Source of the DNA: [Streptosporangium] indianense
GTDB taxonomy: Bacteria > Actinomycetota > Actinomycetes > Streptomycetales > Streptomycetaceae
Assembly: GCF_021474405.1 (NCBI RefSeq)
Contig: NZ_JAKEIO010000009.1
Coordinates: 31,290-95,289 of the forward strand
Length of the DNA: 64,000 bases
Direction: 5' to 3'
The notes beneath the pieces are model-generated. The model saw only the letters and a list, made by a program, of their open reading frames with translations, made no database searches and was not told the origin of the DNA. The position numbers and the translations under genes were made by a program. Below are positions 17,143-26,226 of the stretch, piece after piece (the first letter of the stretch is position 1; every line of letters starts with the position of its first letter).

Positions 17143-18139
17143 TCACCTGCCGAGGGTCGGCAGTGTGGCTGTGGGCACTGATGAGCCCGCCCATCTGGGC
17201 GAACTCGTCGGCGCCCTGGTCGGCGAGGTCGACGAACGAACGGCCCAGGAGTACCGGAGTCTCCTGCGAGTCCGGTCACGCGACCAGGTCTGAAGCTCCT
17301 TGGTGACCTCTTCGGCCATGCGCCGGGCGGGTTCCAACCGAGGGTCTTCCGGGTGCGCGTACGGCCCGAGGATCTTCGAGCAGGCGAATAGCGTCATCAG
17401 CTTGCCGTCCCGGCTCTCGAAGTCTGACCGGCGCTCGTGCCATACGCGATCGGCCAGAGCCGGGACGGCAAAGGAACTCGCCCACAGCGAGGCCGAGTCC
17501 AGCCCCAGCGGCGCATGGCCCCAGTCCTCCCAGTCGAAGAGACTGAACGCCGGGGGCGGTCATGTTGGCCCAGTTGAGGTCTGCGTGGGCCGGCACCCAC
17601 TGCTCGATGGTCGTATCGAGATCGCCGGAGAGAACACCGCAGATGGACTCGGTGACAAGGGCCTGGGTGATGGTGTCGGTGTCCGGTGTGGCGACCCGGT
17701 TCGTGCTCTGGGCCGCCAGCGCATCCAACGACGCGTTCAGTGTCCCCCACCTGTCATCTGGCAGCTCTGGGGCTTCACTCAGGATGGCGTTTCCGATGGG
17801 AGCCCCTGGGAGGAGCTCGGTTTCATCGGCCCGCCACATCACCCGCCCGTCCGTGGCCCGCCAGACGACACATCCATGCCATTCGGGCTGGGCAATGCCC
17901 TTCAGACAGGCGGCACCTTCAGTCCCGTTCCACCCCTGGTCGGAGATCTTGTCGAGCAGGCGCCGCTCGATCCGTACCCAGGTGTCGCGGTCTGTTCTGG
18001 CCCCCACGGATCGGCGCTTGCGCACCATCGTGTCCGGGAGGAGCCCCACTTGGAGAGACCGCTGGACGCGGTCAAGAACCTCGTCAACCGGCTGTACGCG
18101 TGGGTCGACAGCCTGACCCGTGGAGACCGAAAGCGTCAT
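17143..18139 (-). pseudogene. Frameshifted aminoglycoside-phosphotransferase-like kinase
   Basis: The ATG at 18139 opens a kinase-like fold (VWRATDGRVMWRADETELLP, LDTTIEQWVPAHADLNWANM, where HADLNWAN is the catalytic loop). At about 17555 the frame shifts into FSLFDWEDWGHAPLGLDSAS (DWE metal-binding motif), VWHERRSDFESRDGKLMTLF and EPARRMAEEVTKELQTW. A single indel therefore separates catalytic loop and metal site. The natural substrate of this family branch is unknown. Confidence 0.75.
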
Positions 18140-18872
18140 GGACGCGACCGTAGCAGTGGTGCGATGAAAGGTGCCCGTTTACCTAGGTGCGGGCGGTAAC
18201 CGCCAGCCCTCCAGAAACCCGACTAGGGCCTCCACCGCCGTCCTGCCGTTTCTGAACTCTGCTCAGGCCGCCCATCCCGCGTACGGCCTGAGCTGGGAGC
18301 GGCTGTGCGAGATGGGCGCCCTGACCGGTGCGCCCGAGCCCCACTGCCCGAAGGCAGGGGGCGGGGCGGACCGGTCCTGTTGGGAAGAGGTACTGGAAAC
18401 TGCTCAAGCCCAGATTGTCCGTGCGGCTGGCTACGGGGTGAGCCGGTTCGGCCCTCGGAAGAGGAAGCTGGCTTGGCAGATGGAGTCCAGACCGAGCATC
18501 ACCATCAGCACCCGCCCTAGCCGGGCGTGGCGTGCACCCAGCAGCGCGCGGTGTGGAAGACCACCCACGCCGAAAGCCCGGCGTCGTGAAGTGGGCGGAT
18601 TCCTTGTGCCAGGTCAGATCCAGCAGGCAGGCGAAGACGAGAGCGCCGTCGACGTCCATCTCTGCCGACAGCGGCCCGCGGGGCGCCTCCGCTTCGGCGA
18701 GCGCGCGGTAGACCGAGGCCACAGAGGGATGCTGGCCTGCCTTCTTGCCGGTCTGAAGCGCTCCGAGCCGTCTCTGCCCACGCCTGAGCCCGGAGGATGA
18801 CTCGCACGGTGTGGGCCCGGCGAGGCGGCCTTGCGGCCTTCTCGGGCCGCCCTACTGGGCGCGCGGCCACGA
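18140..18872. other. Long gap with possible decayed minus-strand gene
   Basis: About 730 bases without a sound gene. On the minus strand, LQTGKKAGQHPSVASVYRAL and DVDGALVFACLLDLTWHKES (about 18560-18770) look coding, but the frame is lost on both sides. The source family was not recognised. The gap also separates the putative conflict operon from the phosphotransferase remnant. Confidence 0.4.
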
Positions 18873-19403
18873 CTAACCGAAAGTTACACCCCCGTGCAGT
18901 TGCCGCCAGTGGGTGAGGGCCTCGTAGGCCACCTTGCCTTGTCCAAATCCGAAGGTACTGGGCGCCGGTGGCGAGCCGAGCTCAAAGGTGTGGAACGAGA
19001 GTGCCTCTCCTGCTGCGCGGGGCTCCCCATTTATGATCCCTGCGTAGGTGATCGACACGGCGTTCTTCCGTGGATCGTGCAGTTCACCTGGTCGGGGTTG
19101 ACGGTAGTACTGGTACACGCCGACCAAAGCCAGACTCGCCATGTCGACGCTCACGGCAGAACCCAGCGTTGCGCTAACATGTCGATCCACCGCCTCGACT
19201 AGGGACTCATCGAGCAACACCCCGCCACCAACGAGGTTCAGGCCCCGGCCTCCGTTGTACGTGTTCCGCTTGATGAGTCCGAACCTGCTTGTGCCTGCGA
19301 TCACGGGGAGCAGGTCGACGCACAGAATTGGCACACGCGCGCAGATGAAGTGGTAGTCCTCCTCCGGGATCCAACGGTCTCCGGCGTTGGTGTGCTCCTG
19401 CAC
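18873..19403 (-). CDS. Nudix-fold protein with degenerate Nudix box
   Basis: A 176-residue soluble protein resembling DUF4916-type members of the Nudix superfamily: WIPEEDYHFICARVPILCVD, FGLIKRNTYN and LNLVGGGVLLDESLVEAVDR. Aligned to the Nudix consensus (GX5EX7REUXEEXGU), the first Gly and Glu (E66), Arg (R74) and last Gly (G81) remain. The three Glu of REUXEE are replaced by H75, A78 and T79. Those residues hold the catalytic metal, so hydrolysis is unlikely and a nucleotide-binding role is more plausible. The gene starts 21 bases after the STAND gene and is the last of its operon. The start at 19403 is the first ATG. Confidence 0.7.
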   Translation of the reverse strand: MQEHTNAGDRWIPEEDYHFICARVPILCVDLLPVIAGTSRFGLIKRNTYNGGRGLNLVGGGVLLDESLVEAVDRHVSATLGSAVSVDMASLALVGVYQYYRQPRPGELHDPRKNAVSITYAGIINGEPRAAGEALSFHTFELGSPPAPSTFGFGQGKVAYEALTHWRQLHGGVTFG

Positions 19404-19424
19404 GATCCCTCCAAGGCTTCGGCT

Positions 19425-22400
19425 TCAGCCCGCCAGTTCCTTCAACCACCTATCTCGTCTTGCGTACCGCATAGTGCGAATCAGTTCCCCAACTTCTCCG
19501 AGCAATTCCGAGAGTCGGTCCTTGTAGGACTCTCGCTCGGGACCGGTCATCACTCTCATAAACTCACGGTAGGAGGCGGCCCGCTCGAGCAGGATGTCGG
19601 CGCGCAGCAGGTCCATCTGTCCCCGTTCCGCTTCCGAAGACGCCCTGTCTAGATCCTCTTGCGCTCGAATGTAGTCGTAGTCCTCAATCTGATGGCGGAG
19701 TCGGTGGAAGCGCGCTCGTTCCAAGAGACCGCGCACGCTGTAGTCGGCGTAGCCTGCGGTCCGGAACATCGCTACGGCGTCGTCCAAGATTTCATGTGCC
19801 CCGTGGACGAAGTCGGTGCTCCGGACTCCTCGCTCCATCAGGCTCAGCCGGGCCGCACCTAGTACGAGCAATCGGATGGCCTTGGAGAGGAGGGAGCTGT
19901 CCTGGCCATTGGTGCCCCACTCCTGGTCGCGCTCCGCCTGAGCCAGGACCTGATCTGCGTGGCCGGTCTCGATCAGGAAGTACCCGTAGCGGAAGAGGCT
20001 CTGCGAGTACAGGAACGGCGGACGCGGCCGATCCTCGCGATCAATCTTTCTGGCCTCCTCAAAGAGTCTCTCAGCCTCCGGATTCTGCCCGAGCATGAAG
20101 TGCACCTCGGCGAGTGAGGAACGGGCATGCATTCTGAAGTACGGGTCTTCCCCGCAGTCGGCGTACTCGACTGCGGATTGGCCGCTGGTGAGTGCCGAGT
20201 CCGACTCACCAGCTGCGGGGTTGGCGAGTCTGCCCGCGATCACGAGAAGCTCACAGTACTGGGCCGCGGCGTAGGACGCGTCCTCCATCTCTTCCTCGGC
20301 TGCGGACGGGCCGATCTCCCGGACGACCGATCCGAAGCATTGGCGAGCGTCGCTTAGCCGCCCGAGCTGCCGCAACCGGACGCCGGCGTTTGTCATGACG
20401 AGGGCTCGTGCGCGGTTCGATAGGGGGAGTTCTCGGAGTTCGGTCCAGCGGCGCTTGAAGAAGTTGGACAGGGCGCCCAGGTCGGATCCGGTCATGCCGA
20501 GCCTTCGGGTCGAGAAGTTCATTCGGCGGTCGCGCCAGACCCGCTTCAGAAGCACTTGCTCGAATACCTCTTCATGCAGGCCCGCCGCACAGCCGTGGTT
20601 GACCGCGGAGTAGAGGTGCGTCATGCCGTGGGATTCGGATGGCAGGCCTGGCGCCCGCGACCGGTAGTACTCGAATAGTCTCCGGTTGCCCTCCTTCCAT
20701 GTGCCGGGCTCCTGCTGCAGGAGGTCGCGAAAGTACTCCCGCACTAGCGGGTGGGCGTCGAGGGCACCCGGCCAGTCCGGGATCTCCCGGTTCAGCAGAC
20801 CCATACCTCGCAGCGCACCGACGCGCCGGTTCCACTCGTCGCTCCCCACGCTGCCGAGTCCGGCCAGTGCGGCGTCGATAGCTGGCTCCGCCAAGAGCGC
20901 CCCCATCGCCTCCGGGAAGGCTGGGCGGTCGAAGAGACCGATCACGCGAAGCACTGCTAGCTCGGTGTCCCGCTTGTGTTGCTGCAGCCATTGGACATAG
21001 GAGGCCATGATTCGACGGGCGTGTGCTCCCTCCCTGCCCTCGCCGGTCAGTTTTGCCAAGTCTGCCCGGCCGTTGACGTCTCCATGATGGACGTCACGCA
21101 GATAGTTGCCCAGAAGGGTCACCGCTAGGGCGTGGCAGCCGACGTCTCGAACGACCGGCTGAAGGTCTCTGAAATCCCGATCTCCGCCGATCAGAGATCG
21201 AAGGAGCTGACAGGCGGCATGTTCGTCCAGGTTCTCCAGCTCTCGTTCGATGACAGTGCCGGCGTCTGGGTCCTCGGACGGTCTGAGATCCACGATGGGT
21301 ACACGGGTCGTGATGACGCAGAGGCCCTGCCAGTCCGGCTTCGCCAGTTCTTCGAGCAGGGCGCGAATGGAGTCGTCCGTCAGCTGACCGCCGACGTCTG
21401 GGGCGGTGAGTGGGTACTGCAACGGCTCCAGACCGTCCAGTATCAGCAGAAAGACGTTCTGCTTAATGAGGGCGGCAAGTTCCAGGCCCTTCTGCCACGG
21501 GTTCAGGGACTTCTTCGAAGTGCCGCCCAGCCAGTCGGTCGCGAAGTCGACGAACGGGTCAGCGGAAACCAGGTTGTCCCTAGTGCCCTGGCTGTAGAAG
21601 GACCACGCCAGCACTGTCTGGGCGTCGAGGAAGTTAGCTGCCTGCATCTCGCCAAGCCAAGTGTTGATCAGCGAGGACTTCCCGGTGCCCCCGGAGGCGA
21701 CGATGGTGAAGATCCGGGTCTGCTGCGAATCCCAGGCAGATCTGAGTTCGGCTAGCTCCTTGGTGCGGCCGAAGAGATTCCGGGTGGTCATGGGCAGCCC
21801 CCGGTTGTAGTAGCTCCCGATGAGGCGGGACGGGGCAGGCGGGTCGATGTCTGGGTAGCTGTGGACTCGTTTGGCGGGGCGCCCCTTGATGTCGACGGGG
21901 GTGATCTCCAGCAGCCAGTTAAGGGCTTCATGCGCCTGCCGCGCCTGTTTCTCGGTGCCTGCGATCACCATCAAGGGGAACCGGTCGTGCTCGGCCGCCC
22001 GTCCCCTGACTATGTCCACAGCTTTCCGCACGTCGCGCCAGGTATCCAGGGCCCGATGGTCATCGGCCTGTTGATCACTGAGATCCAGACCGATCACGCC
22101 GATGGGGAACCGGGGCATATCAGGGCGGGTTATCGCCCTGGCGGCCAGACTCAAATCGTGGTGGGAGTCGTAGATCCGGTAGCGGTGCCATCCAGCTCGG
22201 GCGAGACATGCAAGCAGTCCCTTGCTCTGATCCCGATCCTGCTCTCCTACGATCCACAGCACGCGAATGCTGCCGCCGAACTCGTTCCAGGGTGCTGCCA
22301 CCAGCCACCGGTCCAGTACCATACCGAGGTCCGAGAAATCCTTCTGAAGATTCGGGAGTCCATTCTTTCGGAGAAGATAAACGTCGACGGGCATCCGGTC

Positions 22401-23204
22401 GATGAAACGGTACACCGGCTGCACATCATCCGTGGCGGCGCGGCCGATTTCCACATCTGCATCGGTCCAGATGGAAATTCCGGCCGACTCGGCGTCGGCT
22501 TCCCATTCCGCGAGGCTAGGACTAGGTTTGTCTACGCAGACTACGCCATCCCAACTATGGGGATTTGCTCTCATCGCCTCGCCATTGCATTTGAGGACTT
22601 TCCTGCCCAGCTTCTTTTCTCTGAGGAGAGAAGTAACTGGTGTGACATAGCCGCCAAGGCTTGTAGAGGACCCTCGAGTTGCAACCATCATGCCGACGAC
22701 GGCATCACGGCCGGGCGAAACCAACGGCGCGCCAGAAAGACCGGGATCTGCGCTTCCTTCCTTGAAGGTGAGGAATGCATCGCCTTCCACTCCCTCGAAC
22801 CGGAAAGTGGCGGGCGAGCCGGGTGGTTCTAGACCGCTCTCTCGCTCCGGGAAGCCGAATCCGTGGCAGATCTCCTCCGGCATTGGCCTTCCTTTGCGGT
22901 CCAACACAACACAGGGGTGCTCGAACCGCTCCTGGAGCTTCAGCAGCGCGATGTCCGGATAACGCACCTCCTGGCCGTCTACCGACCCACCCCATGAGGT
23001 CTTGACCTTCACCGGCATCGGGGTGTTGTTGAGCGGTGGGCTTGGGATGATCGCAATTTCCTGAACGCCCCTCACCACATGAGCGCAAGTCATGACCCAG
23101 CCAGGGGCCACGAAGAAGCCTGTGCCGAGTGTCCCCGTCCCATCGACGCTGCAAATTCGCACGACAAACCTTCGCAGGGCGACTGTATCGACTGATCTCA
23201 GCAT
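19425..23204 (-). CDS. Trypsin-STAND NTPase-TPR conflict-system protein
   Basis: A 1259-residue multidomain protein. Residues 1-195 form a trypsin-like protease with a complete triad: H42 (VMTCAHVV), D84 (YPDIALLKL) and S157 (DPGLSGAPL). Residues 215-460 are an unassigned alpha/beta region. Residues 475-830 are a STAND ATPase: Walker A GGTGKS (505-510), Walker B LLILDGLE (586-593), sensor ITTRVP (631-636), helical GCHALAVTLLG and a winged-helix DAHPLVREYF. Residues 880-1259 are TPR-like helices (RSSLAEVHFMLGQNPEAERL). In STAND systems the repeats sense a trigger, the NTPase oligomerises and the effector is switched on; a protease output is inferred. No signal peptide or membrane segment is visible. 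Start ATG 23204 lies six bases after the Trypco1 stop. Confidence 0.88.
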   Translation of the reverse strand: MLRSVDTVALRRFVVRICSVDGTGTLGTGFFVAPGWVMTCAHVVRGVQEIAIIPSPPLNNTPMPVKVKTSWGGSVDGQEVRYPDIALLKLQERFEHPCVVLDRKGRPMPEEICHGFGFPERESGLEPPGSPATFRFEGVEGDAFLTFKEGSADPGLSGAPLVSPGRDAVVGMMVATRGSSTSLGGYVTPVTSLLREKKLGRKVLKCNGEAMRANPHSWDGVVCVDKPSPSLAEWEADAESAGISIWTDADVEIGRAATDDVQPVYRFIDRMPVDVYLLRKNGLPNLQKDFSDLGMVLDRWLVAAPWNEFGGSIRVLWIVGEQDRDQSKGLLACLARAGWHRYRIYDSHHDLSLAARAITRPDMPRFPIGVIGLDLSDQQADDHRALDTWRDVRKAVDIVRGRAAEHDRFPLMVIAGTEKQARQAHEALNWLLEITPVDIKGRPAKRVHSYPDIDPPAPSRLIGSYYNRGLPMTTRNLFGRTKELAELRSAWDSQQTRIFTIVASGGTGKSSLINTWLGEMQAANFLDAQTVLAWSFYSQGTRDNLVSADPFVDFATDWLGGTSKKSLNPWQKGLELAALIKQNVFLLILDGLEPLQYPLTAPDVGGQLTDDSIRALLEELAKPDWQGLCVITTRVPIVDLRPSEDPDAGTVIERELENLDEHAACQLLRSLIGGDRDFRDLQPVVRDVGCHALAVTLLGNYLRDVHHGDVNGRADLAKLTGEGREGAHARRIMASYVQWLQQHKRDTELAVLRVIGLFDRPAFPEAMGALLAEPAIDAALAGLGSVGSDEWNRRVGALRGMGLLNREIPDWPGALDAHPLVREYFRDLLQQEPGTWKEGNRRLFEYYRSRAPGLPSESHGMTHLYSAVNHGCAAGLHEEVFEQVLLKRVWRDRRMNFSTRRLGMTGSDLGALSNFFKRRWTELRELPLSNRARALVMTNAGVRLRQLGRLSDARQCFGSVVREIGPSAAEEEMEDASYAAAQYCELLVIAGRLANPAAGESDSALTSGQSAVEYADCGEDPYFRMHARSSLAEVHFMLGQNPEAERLFEEARKIDREDRPRPPFLYSQSLFRYGYFLIETGHADQVLAQAERDQEWGTNGQDSSLLSKAIRLLVLGAARLSLMERGVRSTDFVHGAHEILDDAVAMFRTAGYADYSVRGLLERARFHRLRHQIEDYDYIRAQEDLDRASSEAERGQMDLLRADILLERAASYREFMRVMTGPERESYKDRLSELLGEVGELIRTMRYARRDRWLKELAG

Positions 23205-23210
23205 CTTATT

Positions 23211-23540
23211 TCAGGCCGCGTCGGCCTTCTTCCAGTTGAGGGTGACCTTCAAATTTGCAGACCCGTCCGCATCGACGATGAGTCCGGTCAGCAGGCCGCC
23301 TTTGGCGGTTATCGCAAGCCCAAACTCCACACTCGCCGAGTCGGGCTTGACATTGTCCCAGACATCGGCCATTTCCCGCGCCACCGCCTCGACCGTATCG
23401 CGAACCCCCTTCAACGACATCGCTTTGCCGATGCCGACAACTTTGGGCCCTCCGGTCTCCACGACTTCCACATAGAATGTGGCGTCGCCGGACTTAACCA
23501 GTTGAACGCGCCGGGTCGTTGGCGCCTGCGGGATCGGCAC
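23211..23540 (-). CDS. Trypco1 (trypsin co-occurring, CU044_2847-type) protein
   Basis: A 109-residue single-domain protein. The GTG at 23540 is chosen because GGGAG lies six bases upstream and the conserved domain starts just after it (RVQLVKSGDATFYVEVVE). The core reads SLKGVRDTVEAVAREMADVW, then SASVEFGLAITAKGG and ANLKVTLNWKK, matching the Trypco1 family found beside trypsin-fold effectors of actinobacterial NTPase conflict systems. Its stop is six bases from the trypsin-STAND gene, so the pair is coupled. It probably controls or docks on the protease domain; this is inferred from co-occurrence. An open frame extends to 23642 with Cys-rich sequence that is less likely to be translated. 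Confidence 0.82.
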   Translation of the reverse strand: MPIPQAPTTRRVQLVKSGDATFYVEVVETGGPKVVGIGKAMSLKGVRDTVEAVAREMADVWDNVKPDSASVEFGLAITAKGGLLTGLIVDADGSANLKVTLNWKKADAA

Positions 23541-23774
23541 ACCAGTCTCCCTGCATATTTTGCATCGCCCGCACGGCTCCGGGAAAACAGCCGCTCTGGT
23601 CCCCACGCCGTGGCTCTGCCCGGAACGGGCCTCCATCACCACGATGCCTCTACCTCCAGTTGATTACTCCCTAACCTGCCTGTCAAGGTCCTCCAGAAGA
23701 TCGAACGGCAGCCGCGGAATTGGATACACGCAGGTTTCAATCAAAGGCTGCCGAGGACCGTGCGTAACCGATGG

Positions 23775-23990
23775 GCAGGGAATCCAGCTGTGGCGCAATC
23801 TCGACCGACGCCTCTACATTCCGCACTCCTGGACCAGGGCCTGGGCCGGTGCCGGACTGCAGGCATCCTCGAGGATGTGGGGTTCGCGACCAGACGCGTT
23901 GGCTACCGAGGTGATCGCCAACGCCCTGGACGCCAGCGTCCAGGCTGCGTGAGTCACCGGCGACGAGGTCTACAGTGGTGATCCGCACGT
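23775..23990 (+). pseudogene. IS701-family transposase fragment
   Basis: NLDRRLYIPHSWTRAW, then VGFATRRVGYRGD or DALATEVIANALDASVQA depending on frame, and VTGDEVYSGDPHVS match the DDE core of IS701-type transposases (LIDRRLYLPRSW, WVTGDEVYG). Frames alternate and both ends are missing. It marks the boundary beyond the conflict operon. Confidence 0.65.
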
Positions 23991-24163
23991 GAGCACCGAG
24001 GACGGTGCCGCCGAGGACAAGCTCGAGGTGTGGATCGCTGTCGGCGTACGCCTGAGCGTGCTCAACCGCGTACAGGTGAACGTGCTCAGTTGATGATGCG
24101 CTGACCAGGGGTTCTCGTCAGTCCGCAATGGACGGTCGACAGCGTCAGTCGGCCGGGCACTTC

Positions 24164-25087
24164 TCATGCCACCTTGATGACGACCTTGCCCGAGGTGTGG
24201 CCGTTCTCGACGGTGGTGAGGGCGGCCGGGGCGTCGGAGAGCGAATGGACCGCGGTGATGAGGGGTGCGAGGAGTCCGTCGAGGGCCAGCCGGGCCGAGC
24301 GCTCCAGGTTCTCGCGGTCGACGCGGCGCTCGACGAAACGCCCACCGAGATCGGACACGGGCATATCCCCCACAGCGATGACGTTGCGGGGATCCTGGGC
24401 CAGCGGAGCGACCATCCGCAGCGAGGTGCCTCCGGCCAGGTCGACGATCCCGTCGAAGCCGTCCGGAACCAGCTCGCGTGCCGCGGCGGCGACGTCCTGG
24501 GCGGTGTAGTCGATGAACCGCACCCCGAGGGCCTCGGCGTGCTCGCGTTTGGCGGTACTCCCGGTGCCGATCACACGCAGCTCGCGCCCGACAGCCAGCC
24601 GGGCGACGGCGAGGCCGACCCCGCCCCCGACTCCGTTGACCAGAACCGTGGCACCGGCCGGGAGGCTGAGCTGGTCGAGCACGTCCACCGCGGTCGTCCC
24701 GGCTACTGGCAGCGTTGCCGCCACGGTCGCGGACAAACCCTCCGGGATGCGCGCGGTGTTCGGCGCGGACAGCACCGTCGTCTCGGCGTAGGTGCCGCCA
24801 CCGGTGAGTGCGAAGCCGAAGACCGCGTCACCCACCTCGAGCCCGTTGACGTCCTCGCCCCGGGCGAGGACGGTTCCGGCTGCCTCCATGCCCAGCACGC
24901 GGGGAAACGGACGCCCGCCGTCGAGCCCGTCGACCAGACCCGAGCGCAGCATGTGGTCGAGGGGATTCACGCCGGCGACGTCGACCTGGATCAGCACCTC
25001 GCGGCGACCGGGGACGGGGTCGGGACGATCGAAGAACTCCTGCACCTCGGGCCCGCCATACCTGCCGAAACCCCACGCCTGCCCCAT
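24164..25087 (-). CDS. Zinc-free MDR quinone oxidoreductase-like enzyme
   Basis: A 307-residue NADPH-dependent oxidoreductase of the medium-chain dehydrogenase/reductase superfamily. The ATG at 25087 is chosen because GGGAGG and CGGAAG lie upstream and family similarity starts there (WGFGRYGGPEVQEF). The catalytic N-domain shows VAGVNPLDHMLRSG and FPRVLGMEAAGTV; the Rossmann fold shows VLVNGVGGGVGLAVARLA with the NADPH loop. Cysteine/histidine zinc ligands are absent, as in quinone or enone reductases. A MerR gene lies 105 bases upstream in the same direction, with a spaced dyad operator between them, suggesting electrophile-induced expression. Confidence 0.88.
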   Translation of the reverse strand: MGQAWGFGRYGGPEVQEFFDRPDPVPGRREVLIQVDVAGVNPLDHMLRSGLVDGLDGGRPFPRVLGMEAAGTVLARGEDVNGLEVGDAVFGFALTGGGTYAETTVLSAPNTARIPEGLSATVAATLPVAGTTAVDVLDQLSLPAGATVLVNGVGGGVGLAVARLAVGRELRVIGTGSTAKREHAEALGVRFIDYTAQDVAAAARELVPDGFDGIVDLAGGTSLRMVAPLAQDPRNVIAVGDMPVSDLGGRFVERRVDRENLERSARLALDGLLAPLITAVHSLSDAPAALTTVENGHTSGKVVIKVA

Positions 25088-25138
25088 CTTCCGCCGCCTC
25101 CCGGGTGACCACCCGGTGGTTCCGGGCGTTGTCACCAT

Positions 25139-25163
25139 CCTCACCTCTGACATCGATGTGAGG
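25139..25163. promoter_or_regulatory. Dyad operator, MerR-type candidate
   Basis: CCTCAC and GTGAGG are separated by 13 bases (CTCTGACATCGAT), a perfect interrupted dyad between the MerR-family gene and the oxidoreductase it probably activates. It lies 52 bases upstream of the ATG chosen for the oxidoreductase. Confidence 0.65.
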
Positions 25164-25192
25164 GGCAACCGGCTGAGATGCAGATCACAGCA

Positions 25193-25588
25193 TCAGGCCG
25201 AATGCGCCACCGGTTCCTGGGCCGTGGACAGCTCCGCCCGGTGCCGACTGTTGGCCCTGATCAGCACGTCGAGTGCATCCCGCATCTCGATCAGGTGCGC
25301 GATGTCGGCGTCGATCCGGTCGCGCTCGCGCATCATCGCCGTGAACGTCTCCTCGGCGACGCCCAGGTCACCCGGGACATCCACACACGGCAGCACAGTC
25401 GCGATCACCCTGCTGGACATACCCGCGTCGAACAGCTGCCGGATGAGTGACACGCGCTGGACCGCGGCATCGGAATAGTGACGCTGCCCCGCCTCGGAGC
25501 GTGAGCTGGTCAGCAAACCTTGCTCTTCGTAGTACCGCAGTGAGCGCGGACTCACGCCCGTGCGCTTGGACAACTCGCCTATCCGCAT
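25193..25588 (-). CDS. MerR-family transcriptional regulator
   Basis: A 131-residue regulator from the ATG at 25588 (MRIGELSKRTGVSPRSLRYY). The winged helix is followed by EEQGLLTSSRSEAGQRHYSD and a dimerisation coiled coil (EETFTAMMRERDRIDADIAH). The single effector-pocket cysteine candidate lies in VLPCVDVPG; no C-terminal cysteine cluster like SoxR is present. It probably activates the oxidoreductase through the dyad at 25139. Confidence 0.9.
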   Translation of the reverse strand: MRIGELSKRTGVSPRSLRYYEEQGLLTSSRSEAGQRHYSDAAVQRVSLIRQLFDAGMSSRVIATVLPCVDVPGDLGVAEETFTAMMRERDRIDADIAHLIEMRDALDVLIRANSRHRAELSTAQEPVAHSA

Positions 25589-26224
25589 CCCCAGAAGCCT
25601 ACGCCCGCCTGCTCCAGGGTTCAGACCGCCATAGAGTCGTCGACGCCCGCGGACACCCACCCCCACGGCCGCAGGGTCGCCCTCCCCGTCCCACGACTGA
25701 GCACATTCGCCTGTACACCCCTGAGCACGCCGCACCCGATCCGGCGCGCCACCTCTATGTCGACCTCGGCCGCCCACACCAGCTCGCCAAGCACCTGATC
25801 CCCATCTCCGAGCGGCACGGCGTCAACGTCGAGCACGACCCGGTGTACGGGCACGCCCGGGCCTGGGTCCGCCCCGCGCCAAGAGCTGGCCGATGGCAGA
25901 GGAACTCTTCGCCACCGCCCCGCCCGGATGATCGACAAGCAAGGGCAAGAACTTCGAGCAGCACTGGAAGCCCTCATCTCGGGCTCCGCTGCCCAACTCC
26001 CCCTCGCCTCAACCGCCCCTCACCGCCACCTCCTAACGGACCACCCACGCGCGCACCCATGCCCTCAGCCTCGGCTCCTCCTTCGCTTCTCCGCCGTGCT
26101 GTACCTGGCCACGCCAGCCGGAGCTGACGTACGAGCCGTCATGCAGGCCGGACTCCTGGCCTGTAGGACGACCCCGGCCCAGGGCAGCTGCCACCCCCCG
26201 GGCCGCCGGGTCTCCGCATGGCCT
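25589..26224. other. Long gap without a recognisable gene
   Basis: About 640 bases. A plus-strand frame holds EHIRLYTPEHAAPDPARHLY and HLIPISERHGVNVEHDPVYG, which look protein-like, but there is no start, no ribosome site and no family match. It is treated as a decayed fragment next to an IS insertion. Confidence 0.4.
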
Positions 26225-26226
26225 TA

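Noticed and set aside
18873..23540. Reading the operon as a toxin-antitoxin or ordinary secreted protease locus
   Set aside because: No signal peptide, and the NTPase plus TPR parts dominate; a cytoplasmic STAND sensor fits better.
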